Position numbers and translations under genes: made by a program
From: Lentisalinibacter sp964602525
GTDB lineage: Bacteria; Pseudomonadota; Gammaproteobacteria; Steroidobacterales; Woeseiaceae
DNA: 13,187 bases
Assembly: GCA_964602525.1 (NCBI GenBank)
Contig: CAZRSA010000078.1
Coordinates: 1 to 13,187 of the forward strand
Direction: 5' to 3'
The notes under the pieces: model-generated
What the model was told of the DNA's origin: nothing
What the model saw: only the letters and a program-made list of their open reading frames with translations
Database searches by the model: none
In this document: positions 5,720 through 12,977 of the stretch, piece by piece
Numbering within the stretch: the first letter of the stretch is position 1
How the letters are laid out: every line of letters begins with the position of its first letter

Positions 5720-7303
5720 ATGGTCGCCAACTACTCGGAAGAACAGGACCTGATCAGGCAGCTCGAGTCCATCTGCGGCGCCGGCTTCGTCTCGACCGAC
5801 GCGGATGAGCGCGCCTTCTTCTCCCACGATGTCTATCGCAGCGGCGCGACGGCTGCCGCGGTGGTCGCGCCGGCAGACCCCGACGAACTGGCGGCGGTGG
5901 TGGCTGCGACGACCAGGGCGGGTTATGCCGTGATCGCCCGGGGCGGCGGCATGTCCTACACCGACGCCTATCTCCCGATCTGTGCCAGCACGGTGATCAT
6001 CGACAGCCGGCGCCTGGACCGGATCCTGGAGGTGAACACCGAGGACAACTACGTGCGGGTGCAGGCGGGCTGCACCTGGGCGGCGCTGAACGAGCGTCTC
6101 GCCGGGGAGGGGGTACGAACTCCGTTCTGGGGGCCGCTTTCGGGCATCCGCGCGACGGTGGGCGGCGCGCTCTCCCAGGGCAGCATCTTTCTCGGCTCGG
6201 GACGCTACGGCACCGCCCAGGACAGCGTGCTCGGCCTCGAGGTGGTTACCGCGGACGGCAGCCGCCTCGTGACCGGCAGTGCCGCCACGGGCCGGGCCCG
6301 GCCGTTCTTCCGTTATCACGGGCCCGATCTCACCGGCCTTTTTACCGGGGACTGCGGTTCGTTGGGCTTCAAGACCGAAGTCAGCCTGCGGCTCATCCGG
6401 CGGCCCCGGGCGACCGAATATCTGTCGTGGTCGCTGCCGGACGGCGAGGCCCTGTTCCGGGCGATGGCGGCGGTGGCACGCAGCGAGGCCGCCGCCGAGG
6501 TGTTCGCCTTCGACCCGTACCTGCAGTCGCTCAGGATGAAGCGTTCCAGCCTGGCCGAGGACGTGAAGACGCTGGGCAAGGTGGTGGGCGGCGCGGGCTC
6601 GCTCGCGCGCGGCCTGCGCGACGGCCTCAGCATCGCGAGGTCCGGCCGCGGGTTCCTCGACGAGGTCCCCTATTCGCTGCACGTCAGCGTGGACGGCCGG
6701 GACGAGGCGGAGGCCCGGGCCGGCGCCGCGGTGGTCCGCGCGGCGGTCGGTGATGCGGGCACGGAGATCGAGAACGCGGTGCCGAAGGTACTGCGTGCGA
6801 ATCCCTTCGCCGAGGTCAACAGCATGCTGGGGCCGGCGGGCGAGCGCTGGGCGCCCGTACACGGGATCGTGCCGCCGTCGGAGGCTTCGGCGCTGTATGC
6901 GCGCCTGGAGGCCGTGTTCGAGCGCCACGCGGAGGAGGCGGCGCGGCTCGGCGTCCGCCACGGTTACCTGTTCTGCACCATCTCCAATCACGCGCTGCTG
7001 ATCGAGCCCTGCCTGTACTGGCCCGGCGAGCGTACGTCCTTCCACGAGCGGGTCATGGGCGACGCGCATCTTGCGCGCCTGCCCCGCGGTACGCACAACC
7101 CGGAGGCCGCGGCGCTCGCGGCGCGCCTGAAGGACGAGCTGGCCGCGCTGCTGCACGAGGCGGGGGCCACCAGCTTCCAGATCGGCAAATTCTATCGCTA
7201 TCGGGAAGGCCGCGACCCCGGGGCCTGGGCATTGCTGCAGGCGGTAAAGCGCCAGGTCGACCCGCAAGGGATGATCAACCCGGGCGTGTTGGGACTGGCC
7301 TGA
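5720..7303 (+). CDS. FAD-binding oxidoreductase (PCMH/VAO fold, GlcD-like)
   Basis: A flavoprotein dehydrogenase/oxidase of 527 residues. The N-terminal FAD-binding (FAD_binding_4) domain covers about 38-230, with the pyrophosphate-binding loop RGGGMSYTDAYLP (74-86), the second FAD segment SGIRATVGGALSQGSIFLGSGR (141-162) and GDCGSLGFKTEVSLRL (210-225). The substrate/cap domain follows and ends with the family tail DPQGMINPGVLGL (514-526). Relatives oxidise 2-hydroxy acids such as D-lactate or glycolate, or phenolic alcohols. The substrate here is not readable. No covalent-flavin histidine is apparent in the first loop, and there is no signal peptide or membrane helix. The ATG at 5720 has only a weak RBS. 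A promoter and palindrome lie directly upstream. It converges with the YciI-like gene, with 5 bases between stops. Confidence 0.88.
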   Translation: MVANYSEEQDLIRQLESICGAGFVSTDADERAFFSHDVYRSGATAAAVVAPADPDELAAVVAATTRAGYAVIARGGGMSYTDAYLPICASTVIIDSRRLDRILEVNTEDNYVRVQAGCTWAALNERLAGEGVRTPFWGPLSGIRATVGGALSQGSIFLGSGRYGTAQDSVLGLEVVTADGSRLVTGSAATGRARPFFRYHGPDLTGLFTGDCGSLGFKTEVSLRLIRRPRATEYLSWSLPDGEALFRAMAAVARSEAAAEVFAFDPYLQSLRMKRSSLAEDVKTLGKVVGGAGSLARGLRDGLSIARSGRGFLDEVPYSLHVSVDGRDEAEARAGAAVVRAAVGDAGTEIENAVPKVLRANPFAEVNSMLGPAGERWAPVHGIVPPSEASALYARLEAVFERHAEEAARLGVRHGYLFCTISNHALLIEPCLYWPGERTSFHERVMGDAHLARLPRGTHNPEAAALAARLKDELAALLHEAGATSFQIGKFYRYREGRDPGAWALLQAVKRQVDPQGMINPGVLGLA

Positions 7304-7308
7304 GCCGC

Positions 7309-7611
7309 CTACCAGTTACGGCCGCCGACCCAGCGGCCCGCCGCGCCGCGAAATGGCCGGATATCGATGGCTTCCCAGAGCCCGGCGGCGTAATAGGGGT
7401 CCTGCTCCAGGAACGCGATCGCGGCGTCCCGGTCGCCGACGTCCAGCACGTAGAGACTTCCGTTCATCGCGCCCGACGGCTCGTCGAACAGCGGCCCGGC
7501 CACGAGGATGGTGTCGAGATGCCGTTGCACGAATTCGAGGTGGGCGGCGAGGTGCTCCCGGCGGATGTCGGTGCCGTCCGGTCCGTCGCGCAGCCAGGCT
7601 GCCATGCTCAT
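7309..7611 (-). CDS. YciI family protein
   Basis: A small 100-residue protein of the YciI (YCII-related, ferredoxin-like alpha/beta) family, whose biochemical role is mostly unsettled. The pattern HLAAHLEFVQRH (20-31), AGPLFDE (38-44), GSLYVLDVGDRDAA (51-64) and DPYYAAGLWEAIDIRPF (71-87) follows the family. His24 and Asp71 are candidates for the His-Asp pair proposed as the active site in this family. I chose the ATG at 7611 because GGAGG lies seven bases upstream, whereas the ATG at 7605 would place it too far away. Some relatives act on muconolactone-like or chlorinated aromatics and others are fused to sigma-factor genes, but no such context is seen here. It is divergent from the MaoC operon. 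Confidence 0.85.
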   Translation of the reverse strand: MSMAAWLRDGPDGTDIRREHLAAHLEFVQRHLDTILVAGPLFDEPSGAMNGSLYVLDVGDRDAAIAFLEQDPYYAAGLWEAIDIRPFRGAAGRWVGGRNW

Positions 7612-7737
7612 CGCTGGCCCTCCGTATCAAGTACACATCGAGGCGTGCAGATAGTAGCATTCGCCGGCAGTCGTCCCGGCGGGGGGCGGCGGGCGACCCC
7701 AGGCAAGCGCCCCACGAGAATGGCGCAGAGGAGCACC

Positions 7738-8253
7738 ATGCACACGAGCAGGGAGGTCGGTCCGAAGCGCTACCGTGAGAGCTTCGGCCGCTACTTCGAG
7801 GAATTCGAGGCCGGCGCCGTCTACGAGCACCGGCCGGGCCGCACGGTGACGGCCACCGAGAACACCTGGTTCACCCTGCTGACGATGAACACCCATCCGC
7901 TGCATTTCGACGAGCGCTACGGTGCCGCCTCCGAGTTCGGCGGCAACCTCGTGGCCAGCCCCTTCACCCTCGCTCTGCTGGTCGGCATGAGCGTCAGCGA
8001 CGTGAGCCAGAAGGCCATCGCCAACCTCGGCTGGAAGGAGATCCGCCTGCCGCATCCGGTCTTCGCCGGCGACACGCTGTACGCGGAGACCGAGGTGCTC
8101 GCGAAGCGCGAGTCCCGCTCCCGGCCCGATGCGGGCGTGGTCACCGTGCGTACCACCGGCCGCAACCAGGACGGTGTCGTGGTGTGCGAATTCGAGCGCA
8201 CGATGCTGATACCGAAGCGCGGACACGCGGTGGACGACCGCATCGATTACTGA
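7738..8253 (+). CDS. MaoC-like (hotdog fold) enoyl-CoA hydratase/dehydratase
   Basis: A single hotdog-domain protein of 171 residues that would hydrate an enoyl-CoA-type thioester. GRYFEEFEAGAVYEHRPGRTVT (17-38) and the hydratase motif region MNTHPLHFDERYG (50-62) identify it. The family's usual D-x-N-P-[IL]-H reads N51-T-H53-P-L-H56, so the general-base His56 is kept while the Asp and Asn positions are Asn and His. The same N-T-x-P-L-H form is, to my recollection, normal in one MaoC subfamily that occurs beside acyl-CoA dehydrogenases and CitE-like lyases. ATG 7738 is preferred for its AGAGGAG four bases upstream, and ATG 7720 is an alternative. It is the first gene of a five-gene operon, 14 bases before the acyl-CoA dehydrogenase. 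Confidence 0.88.
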   Translation: MHTSREVGPKRYRESFGRYFEEFEAGAVYEHRPGRTVTATENTWFTLLTMNTHPLHFDERYGAASEFGGNLVASPFTLALLVGMSVSDVSQKAIANLGWKEIRLPHPVFAGDTLYAETEVLAKRESRSRPDAGVVTVRTTGRNQDGVVVCEFERTMLIPKRGHAVDDRIDY

Positions 8254-8267
8254 TTCCCGGAGCAGCC

Positions 8268-9601
8268 ATGAGCGAGAGCGTCAGCAGCGACGACCGACGT
8301 TACAGCGCGGAGGAGGAGGAAGCCATACTGGATGCGGTGGGCCGCTGGGTCGAGCAGGAGGTCCGGCCCGTCGCGCGAAAGTACGACCTGGCGGACGAGT
8401 ACCCCCACGAACTCGTCGAGCAGATGAAGGGCCTGGGCCTGTTCGGCGCTACTATCGGCCCCCGCTGGGGCGGTCTGGGCCTCAGCGCGCGTACCTATGC
8501 CCGGCTCGTGGCCCTGATCAGCGAGGCGTGGATGGCGCCCACCGGCATCTTCAATTCCCACCTGATGATGGCGGCGTGCGTCGAGCGTTTCGGCACGGAC
8601 GAACAGCGCGAGCGCTGGCTGCCGAGGTTCGCCAGCGGCGAACTCCGCGGCGGGCTGGCCCTGACCGAACCGGACGCGGGCACCGACCTGCAGGGCATAC
8701 GGACCACGGCCGCACGGGACGGCGACGACTACGTGGTCAACGGCACGAAGACCTGGATCTCCAACGGGCTTTACGGCGACTGTGTCGCGTTGCTGGTGAA
8801 GACGGATCCGGATGCCGAGCCCCGGCATCGGGGCATGAGCCTGTTCATCGCCGAGAAGGGGCCCGGCTTCAGCGTGGGGCGCAAGCTCGCCAAGCTCGGC
8901 TACAAGAGCATCGACAGCGCGGAGCTCGTCTTCGACGACTACCGCATCGGCGCCGATGCGCTGGTGGGCGGCGAGGAGGGGCGCGGCTTCCGGCAGGCGG
9001 TGGGCGGTCTCGAGCTCGGCCGCATCAACATCGCCGCGCGGGGTGTCGGCATTGCGCAGTCCGCGCTGAACCGGGCGGTGCGCTATTCCCAGGAGCGCAG
9101 GACCTTCGGCAAGCCCATCTGTGAACACCAGGCCATCCAGCTCAAGCTCGGCGACATGGCCACACGCGCCGAGGCCGCCCGGTTGCTGATGCTGCAGGCG
9201 GCCGCGAAGTACGACCGGGGGGAGCGCTGCGACATGGAGGCGGGCATGGCCAAGCTGTTCTGCTCCGAGGCAGCACTGGAGAACGCCACCGAGTGCATGC
9301 GCATCCACGGCGGCTACGGTTATTCACCCGAGTTCGAGGTGGAACGGCTGTACCGGGACGCGCCGCTGATGTGCATCGGCGAAGGGACCAACGAGATGCN
9401 NNNNNNNNNNNNNNNNNNNNNNNNNNNNNNNNNNNNNNNNNNNNNNNNNNNNNNNNNNNNNNNNNNNNNNNNNNNNNNNNNNNNNNNNNNNNNNNNNNNC
9501 GGCTGTACCGGGACGCGCCGCTGATGTGCATCGGCGAAGGGACCAACGAGATGCAGCGCATCATCATCGCCCGGCAGCTCCTCGAGCGCCGCCGGCTGTG
9601 A
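8268..9601 (+). CDS. Acyl-CoA dehydrogenase (intact gene split by a false assembly gap)
   Basis: FAD enzyme forming a 2,3-double bond in an acyl-CoA and passing electrons to ETF. Joining 8268-9399 to 9555-9601 gives one uninterrupted 392-residue protein, the usual family length. Motifs: ALTEPDAGTD (131-140, first family signature), KTWISNG (161-167, FAD contact), RRTFGKPICEHQAIQ (277-291) and MRIHGGYGY (344-352), where Arg345 replaces the Gln of the second signature. IGEGTNEMQ (370-378) holds the catalytic base Glu372, as in short- and medium-chain enzymes. GGAG lies five bases before the ATG. Taken literally across the N run, the frame appears shifted, because the surplus of 155 bases is not a multiple of three. 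The stop overlaps the GTG of the CoA-transferase by four bases. Substrate length is not readable. Confidence 0.93.
9345..9554 (+). repeat. Identical 55-base ends flanking the N run (contig overlap artefact)
   Basis: Bases 9345-9399 and 9500-9554 are identical over all 55 positions and encode the same LYRDAPLMCIGEGTNEM segment of the acyl-CoA dehydrogenase. Removing one copy plus the N run restores a full-length 392-residue protein. This is an unmerged overlap between two contigs, not a biological duplication. Confidence 0.95.
9400..9499. other. Run of 100 N (scaffold gap)
   Basis: Exactly 100 N, the conventional filler for a gap of unknown size. Since the flanks are the same 55 bases, the true gap is most simply minus 55 bases, so no sequence is missing. 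Confidence 0.97.
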
Positions 9602-10785
9602 AGGCGCCGCTGGCAGGCCTGCGCATCCTGAGCGTCGAGCAGTTCGGCGCCGGCCCCTACGGCAGCCTGTATCTCGCCAACCTGGGCGCCGAGGTCATCA
9701 AGATCGAGCAGCCGGGAATGGGCGACCCCGCGCGCCAGATGGGCCGCTGGCGGCTGGGCGACGACGACAGCGACTATTACCAGACCTTCAACCTGGCCAA
9801 GCGCAGCCTCACGCTCGATCTGAAGCGTGCCGAGGGCCGCGAGATCCTGCACCGGCTCGTGGCCCGCAGCGATGCCGTGATGAACAATCTGCGCGGCAGC
9901 CAGCCGTCCCGCCTGGGGCTGGACTACGCCTCCCTCGCACCCCACAACCGGGCGATCGTCTGCGGCCATATCTCCGCTTACGGCCGCGATAACGAGCGCA
10001 AGGCCTGGCCCGGCTACGACTATCTCATGCAGGCCGAGGCCGGTTTCTGCTCGCTGACCGGCGAGCCGGATACGCCGCCGGCGCGCTTCGGCCTCTCCGT
10101 CATAGACTTCATGACCGGGGTGGTCGGCGCGCTGGGGCTGGTGGCGGCGCTGCGGCGTGCGGAGCAGACCGGCGAGGGCGGCGACGTGGACGTGAGCCTG
10201 TTCGACGTCGCCCTGCACCAGCTCACCTATCCCGGTACCTGGTATCTCAACCGGGGTGAGGTCACGGGACGGCTGCCCCGGGGGGCGCATCCGTATGCCT
10301 CGCCGAGCCAGCTGTGCCGCACCCGGGACGGCTGGATCTTCATCATGTGCATGACCCAGAAATTCTGGGAGATCCTGCTCGACATCATCGAGCGGCCGGA
10401 CCTGGCGGAGGATGCCCGCTTCCACGACCTGGCGGCACGCAACGACCACCGTGACGAACTCACCGCCGTGCTCGACGGCGTGCTGGCCGAGCGGGACAGC
10501 GCGGACTGGCTCAGGCGCATGCAGGGGCGCATCCCGGCCGCACCGGTGCTCGACGTCCCCGCCGCCCTGGACAACCCGTTCGCGCGTGCCGTGGGCATGG
10601 TGGAGGACACGCCCCATCCGGAGCACCCGTCTTTCCGCAGCCTGGCGAACCCGATCCGGATCGACGGCGAGCGGGCGCCGGGTGCGCCCGGTGCGGGACT
10701 GGGCGCGGACAGCGAGGCGCTCCTGGAGGAGCTGGGCTATACGGCCGAGCAGATCGAGGCACTCAGAGGGGAAGGCGTCGTCTGA
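9598..10785 (+). CDS. CaiB/BaiF family (class III) CoA-transferase
   Basis: Moves CoA between carboxylic acids. From GTG 9598 it is 395 residues, the family's usual size. The N-terminus PLAGLRILSVEQFGAGPYG (4-22), LGAEVIKIEQPG (29-40), NLAKRSLTLDL (65-75) and Asp170 in LSVIDFMTGVVGALG (166-180) match the family. That Asp is the one that forms the aspartyl-CoA anhydride in formyl-CoA transferase. VDVSLFDVAL (197-206) and the RIPAAPV motif (311-317) complete the fold. The open frame continues upstream, but those residues duplicate the dehydrogenase reading in another frame. The GTG overlaps the dehydrogenase stop (GTGA), which indicates coupled translation. In this operon it would activate the acid whose CoA ester the dehydrogenase and hydratase use. 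The substrate is unknown, with succinyl-CoA or acetyl-CoA as likely donors. Confidence 0.93.
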   Translation: MKAPLAGLRILSVEQFGAGPYGSLYLANLGAEVIKIEQPGMGDPARQMGRWRLGDDDSDYYQTFNLAKRSLTLDLKRAEGREILHRLVARSDAVMNNLRGSQPSRLGLDYASLAPHNRAIVCGHISAYGRDNERKAWPGYDYLMQAEAGFCSLTGEPDTPPARFGLSVIDFMTGVVGALGLVAALRRAEQTGEGGDVDVSLFDVALHQLTYPGTWYLNRGEVTGRLPRGAHPYASPSQLCRTRDGWIFIMCMTQKFWEILLDIIERPDLAEDARFHDLAARNDHRDELTAVLDGVLAERDSADWLRRMQGRIPAAPVLDVPAALDNPFARAVGMVEDTPHPEHPSFRSLANPIRIDGERAPGAPGAGLGADSEALLEELGYTAEQIEALRGEGVV

Positions 10786-10829
10786 GCGCGCCGGCACGGG
10801 ATACACGGAATGCGGACGAGAGGAAACGC

Positions 10830-11561
10830 ATGAGCGAAGAACTGGTATTACAGCGCGACCACGCGAGCATCTTCGGCGAGATCGCCTACCTGAGCGCCAA
10901 GCCCGGTCACGAGGGCACGGAGCGCGGCCGTGAGAACTTCCAGGTACACGTGCACGCGGACGGCTGCCGGACCGTGACCGCCCACTGCGAGATCGACGAG
11001 GCGCCGAGCGTGATGCGCGACATCACCTACAGCGTGGACGCCGACTGGATGCCCACGGACTGCTTCGTGCGCCTGAGCGTCGGCGATCGTTTCACGGGCA
11101 GCGGCTGGTTCCGCTTCGCCCCCGACCACGCCGAATGCGAGACCTGGTCGGCCGCCGAGGGCCGCGTGACCCAGCGCATGGAACTCGCGCGCCCGCTGGA
11201 GACGTTCCAGAACCATGCCATCGCCTGCGACGCCTGGCACCTGCGGCTCTACGACCGGAGCCAGGGCCCCGGCGTGCAGGTGATCGAGCCCATCCTGTTG
11301 TCGTCGCCGGACCATCGCGGCGCCACCGGCCCGATGCTGTTCTCCATCGGCATCGGCGTCGAGTACGTCGGCGAGGAGACCATCGAGGTGATGGCCGGCA
11401 AATTCGACGCGCTGCACTTCCGCTTCGTCTCCACGCCGGGGCTGCCCCAGGAGCATCCGCCCTACGACGTCTGGTGCACGCCCGACGAGTTCCTGTTCCT
11501 GCGCGGCCTCACCGGCGGTTACATGCGCACCCATTACGAGTTGGCCAGCCTGCGCCGCTGA
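10830..11561 (+). CDS. Conserved-looking protein of unknown function in the CoA operon
   Basis: A soluble 243-residue protein I do not recognise. No signal peptide or membrane helix is seen. The sequence alternates short beta-like stretches (NFQVHVHADGCRTVTAHCEI 36-55, RDITYSVDADWMPTDCFVRL 63-82, GSGWFRFAPDHAECETW 90-106, IEVMAGKFDALHFRFV 185-200). This suggests a beta-barrel or lipocalin/DUF3108-like lipid-binding shape, though that is only a fold guess. The C-terminus is rich in conserved-looking aromatic and acidic residues (HPPYDVWCTPDEFLFLRG 209-226, GGYMRTHYEL 229-238). There are four cysteines (46, 53, 78, 103) in the first half plus Cys133 and Cys216. AGAGG lies six bases before the ATG. 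It is 44 bases after the CoA-transferase and 24 before the MFS gene, so clearly co-transcribed. It could handle the CoA ester or its ligand. Confidence 0.75.
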   Translation: MSEELVLQRDHASIFGEIAYLSAKPGHEGTERGRENFQVHVHADGCRTVTAHCEIDEAPSVMRDITYSVDADWMPTDCFVRLSVGDRFTGSGWFRFAPDHAECETWSAAEGRVTQRMELARPLETFQNHAIACDAWHLRLYDRSQGPGVQVIEPILLSSPDHRGATGPMLFSIGIGVEYVGEETIEVMAGKFDALHFRFVSTPGLPQEHPPYDVWCTPDEFLFLRGLTGGYMRTHYELASLRR

Positions 11562-11585
11562 GCGCGGCCGGGCACGGAGAAGACC

Positions 11586-12971
11586 ATGACCAATCAGCCT
11601 GCCGCCGGCACGCGCTCCACCTGGCTGTTCTACGGCTGGGTGATCGTCGCCATGGCCTTCGTGACGCTGTGGATCTCCAACGGCATGACCCTCAGCGGGC
11701 TCACCGTGTTCGACAACGAGTTGCTGGCGACCCTGAACCAGCCGGAGAGCATCGAGCCCATCCGGCAGATGGCCGCCGAGGGCGGCCTGCGCGGCTGGGC
11801 GGCGCAGCAGATCCTCACCGACGAAGGAGAAATATCCCGCGCGGCCTACAAGTTCCGCGATACGCTGACGCTGCTCTCCGCCGGGCTGATGGGGCTCGCG
11901 GCCGGCGCGCTGGCCGACCGCATCGGCATCCGTCCCCTGATGGTGTTCGGTCTGGTGCTGCTGTCCGGGTGCAACCTCATGTACGGGCGCGTGGACACCA
12001 TCTGGGAGATGTACGGCATCCATTTCCTGTTCGGCATCGTGCTCACCACCGCCGGGCTGATCGTCAACGTCATGCTGGTTTCGCGATGGTTCGTAAGACT
12101 GCGCGGCGTGGCCATCGGCATCACGCTGGCCGGCACCAGCCTGGGCAACGCGCTGCTGCCGACGATCAACACGCTGCTGATCCAGTCGGAAGGCTGGCGC
12201 GCGGCCTTCGGCTGGATCGCCATCCTGCCGCTGCTGCTGATCCCGCCCCTGCTGCTGCTGGTCAGGGACAAGCCGGCCGACAAGGGGCTGGCACCGCTGG
12301 GCGGCGTGCAGACCCGGGCGGGTCGCGCCTCCGCCGACGACCTGCCCGGCATGACCTACGCGGAGGCGCTGCGCGATCGCAATCTCTGGCTCATTGCGCT
12401 GATCGCGTTCTGCACCTTCTACGCCATCCTCGGGGCGGCCTCGAACCTGTTCCTGTACCTGAGCGGCCGCGGCTTCACGCCGCAGACGGCGGCCGCCGGC
12501 ATCGGGCTGGTATTCACCCTGGGGCTGTTCGGCAAGATCGGCAGCGGCGTGCTGGCCGACCTGATCGGCAAGAAACGGGTGTTCATCCTGGGGCTGGCGG
12601 TGATGTTCGCCGGCAGCCTGTTCATCCTGCAGCCGGGCGCCATCTGGATCGGGCTGGTGCTGTTCGGCTTCGGCTGGGGCGGTCTCTACACCCTGCTGCA
12701 GCTCCTCTGCGCCGACATCTTCGGCCTGAAGGCCCTGGGCAAGATCATCGGCACCATCACCATCCTGGACGCGGCCGGCGGCGGGCTGGGCCCCTTTCTC
12801 ACCGGCTACTTCTACGACGTGAGCGGCAACTACGAGCTGTCCTTTGCCGTCATCGCCGGGCTGGTGGGCGCGGCGATGCTGGCCGGGCTGCTGATCCGGA
12901 TTCCCGAGCTGCCGCCGGGCGCGACCGGGGAGGGCGCCCCGGATGCGCAGGGCTCCGACGGTCCGGAGTGA
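11586..12971 (+). CDS. MFS transporter, OFA/monocarboxylate-type
   Basis: An inner-membrane secondary transporter, 461 residues with about twelve helices. The first helix is around 14-36. Loop 2-3 motif A appears as GALADRIGIRP (107-117) and its second-half counterpart as GVLADLIGKKR (321-331). SRWFVRLRGVAIGI (166-179) and the central loop at 227-262 are typical of oxalate/formate-antiporter-like MFS proteins, which move small carboxylates. Unusually, about 50 hydrophilic residues (43-93, DNELLATLNQPESIEPIR and following) separate the first two helices on the predicted periplasmic side, where relatives have a short loop. GGAG lies six bases before the ATG. It is the last gene of the MaoC/CoA-transferase operon, and its place suggests uptake of the organic acid degraded there. 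It converges on the gene at the window end. Confidence 0.88.
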   Translation: MTNQPAAGTRSTWLFYGWVIVAMAFVTLWISNGMTLSGLTVFDNELLATLNQPESIEPIRQMAAEGGLRGWAAQQILTDEGEISRAAYKFRDTLTLLSAGLMGLAAGALADRIGIRPLMVFGLVLLSGCNLMYGRVDTIWEMYGIHFLFGIVLTTAGLIVNVMLVSRWFVRLRGVAIGITLAGTSLGNALLPTINTLLIQSEGWRAAFGWIAILPLLLIPPLLLLVRDKPADKGLAPLGGVQTRAGRASADDLPGMTYAEALRDRNLWLIALIAFCTFYAILGAASNLFLYLSGRGFTPQTAAAGIGLVFTLGLFGKIGSGVLADLIGKKRVFILGLAVMFAGSLFILQPGAIWIGLVLFGFGWGGLYTLLQLLCADIFGLKALGKIIGTITILDAAGGGLGPFLTGYFYDVSGNYELSFAVIAGLVGAAMLAGLLIRIPELPPGATGEGAPDAQGSDGPE

Positions 12972-12977
12972 TCCGGC

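Noticed and set aside
5531..7267. Long open frame on the minus strand opposite the FAD oxidase
   Set aside because: Its product is arginine- and histidine-rich without any family pattern. It is the usual antisense shadow of a high-GC gene whose plus-strand product has clear FAD motifs.
9345..9554. Reading the duplicated 55 bases as a real duplication, or the dehydrogenase as a frameshifted pseudogene
   Set aside because: Collapsing the copies gives a perfect full-length protein, and the spacer is a conventional 100-N filler, so an assembly artefact is much simpler.
9142..10806. Long minus-strand open frame across the N run and the CoA-transferase
   Set aside because: It reads through 100 N and has no recognisable motif. 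The plus-strand dehydrogenase and CoA-transferase explain the sequence.
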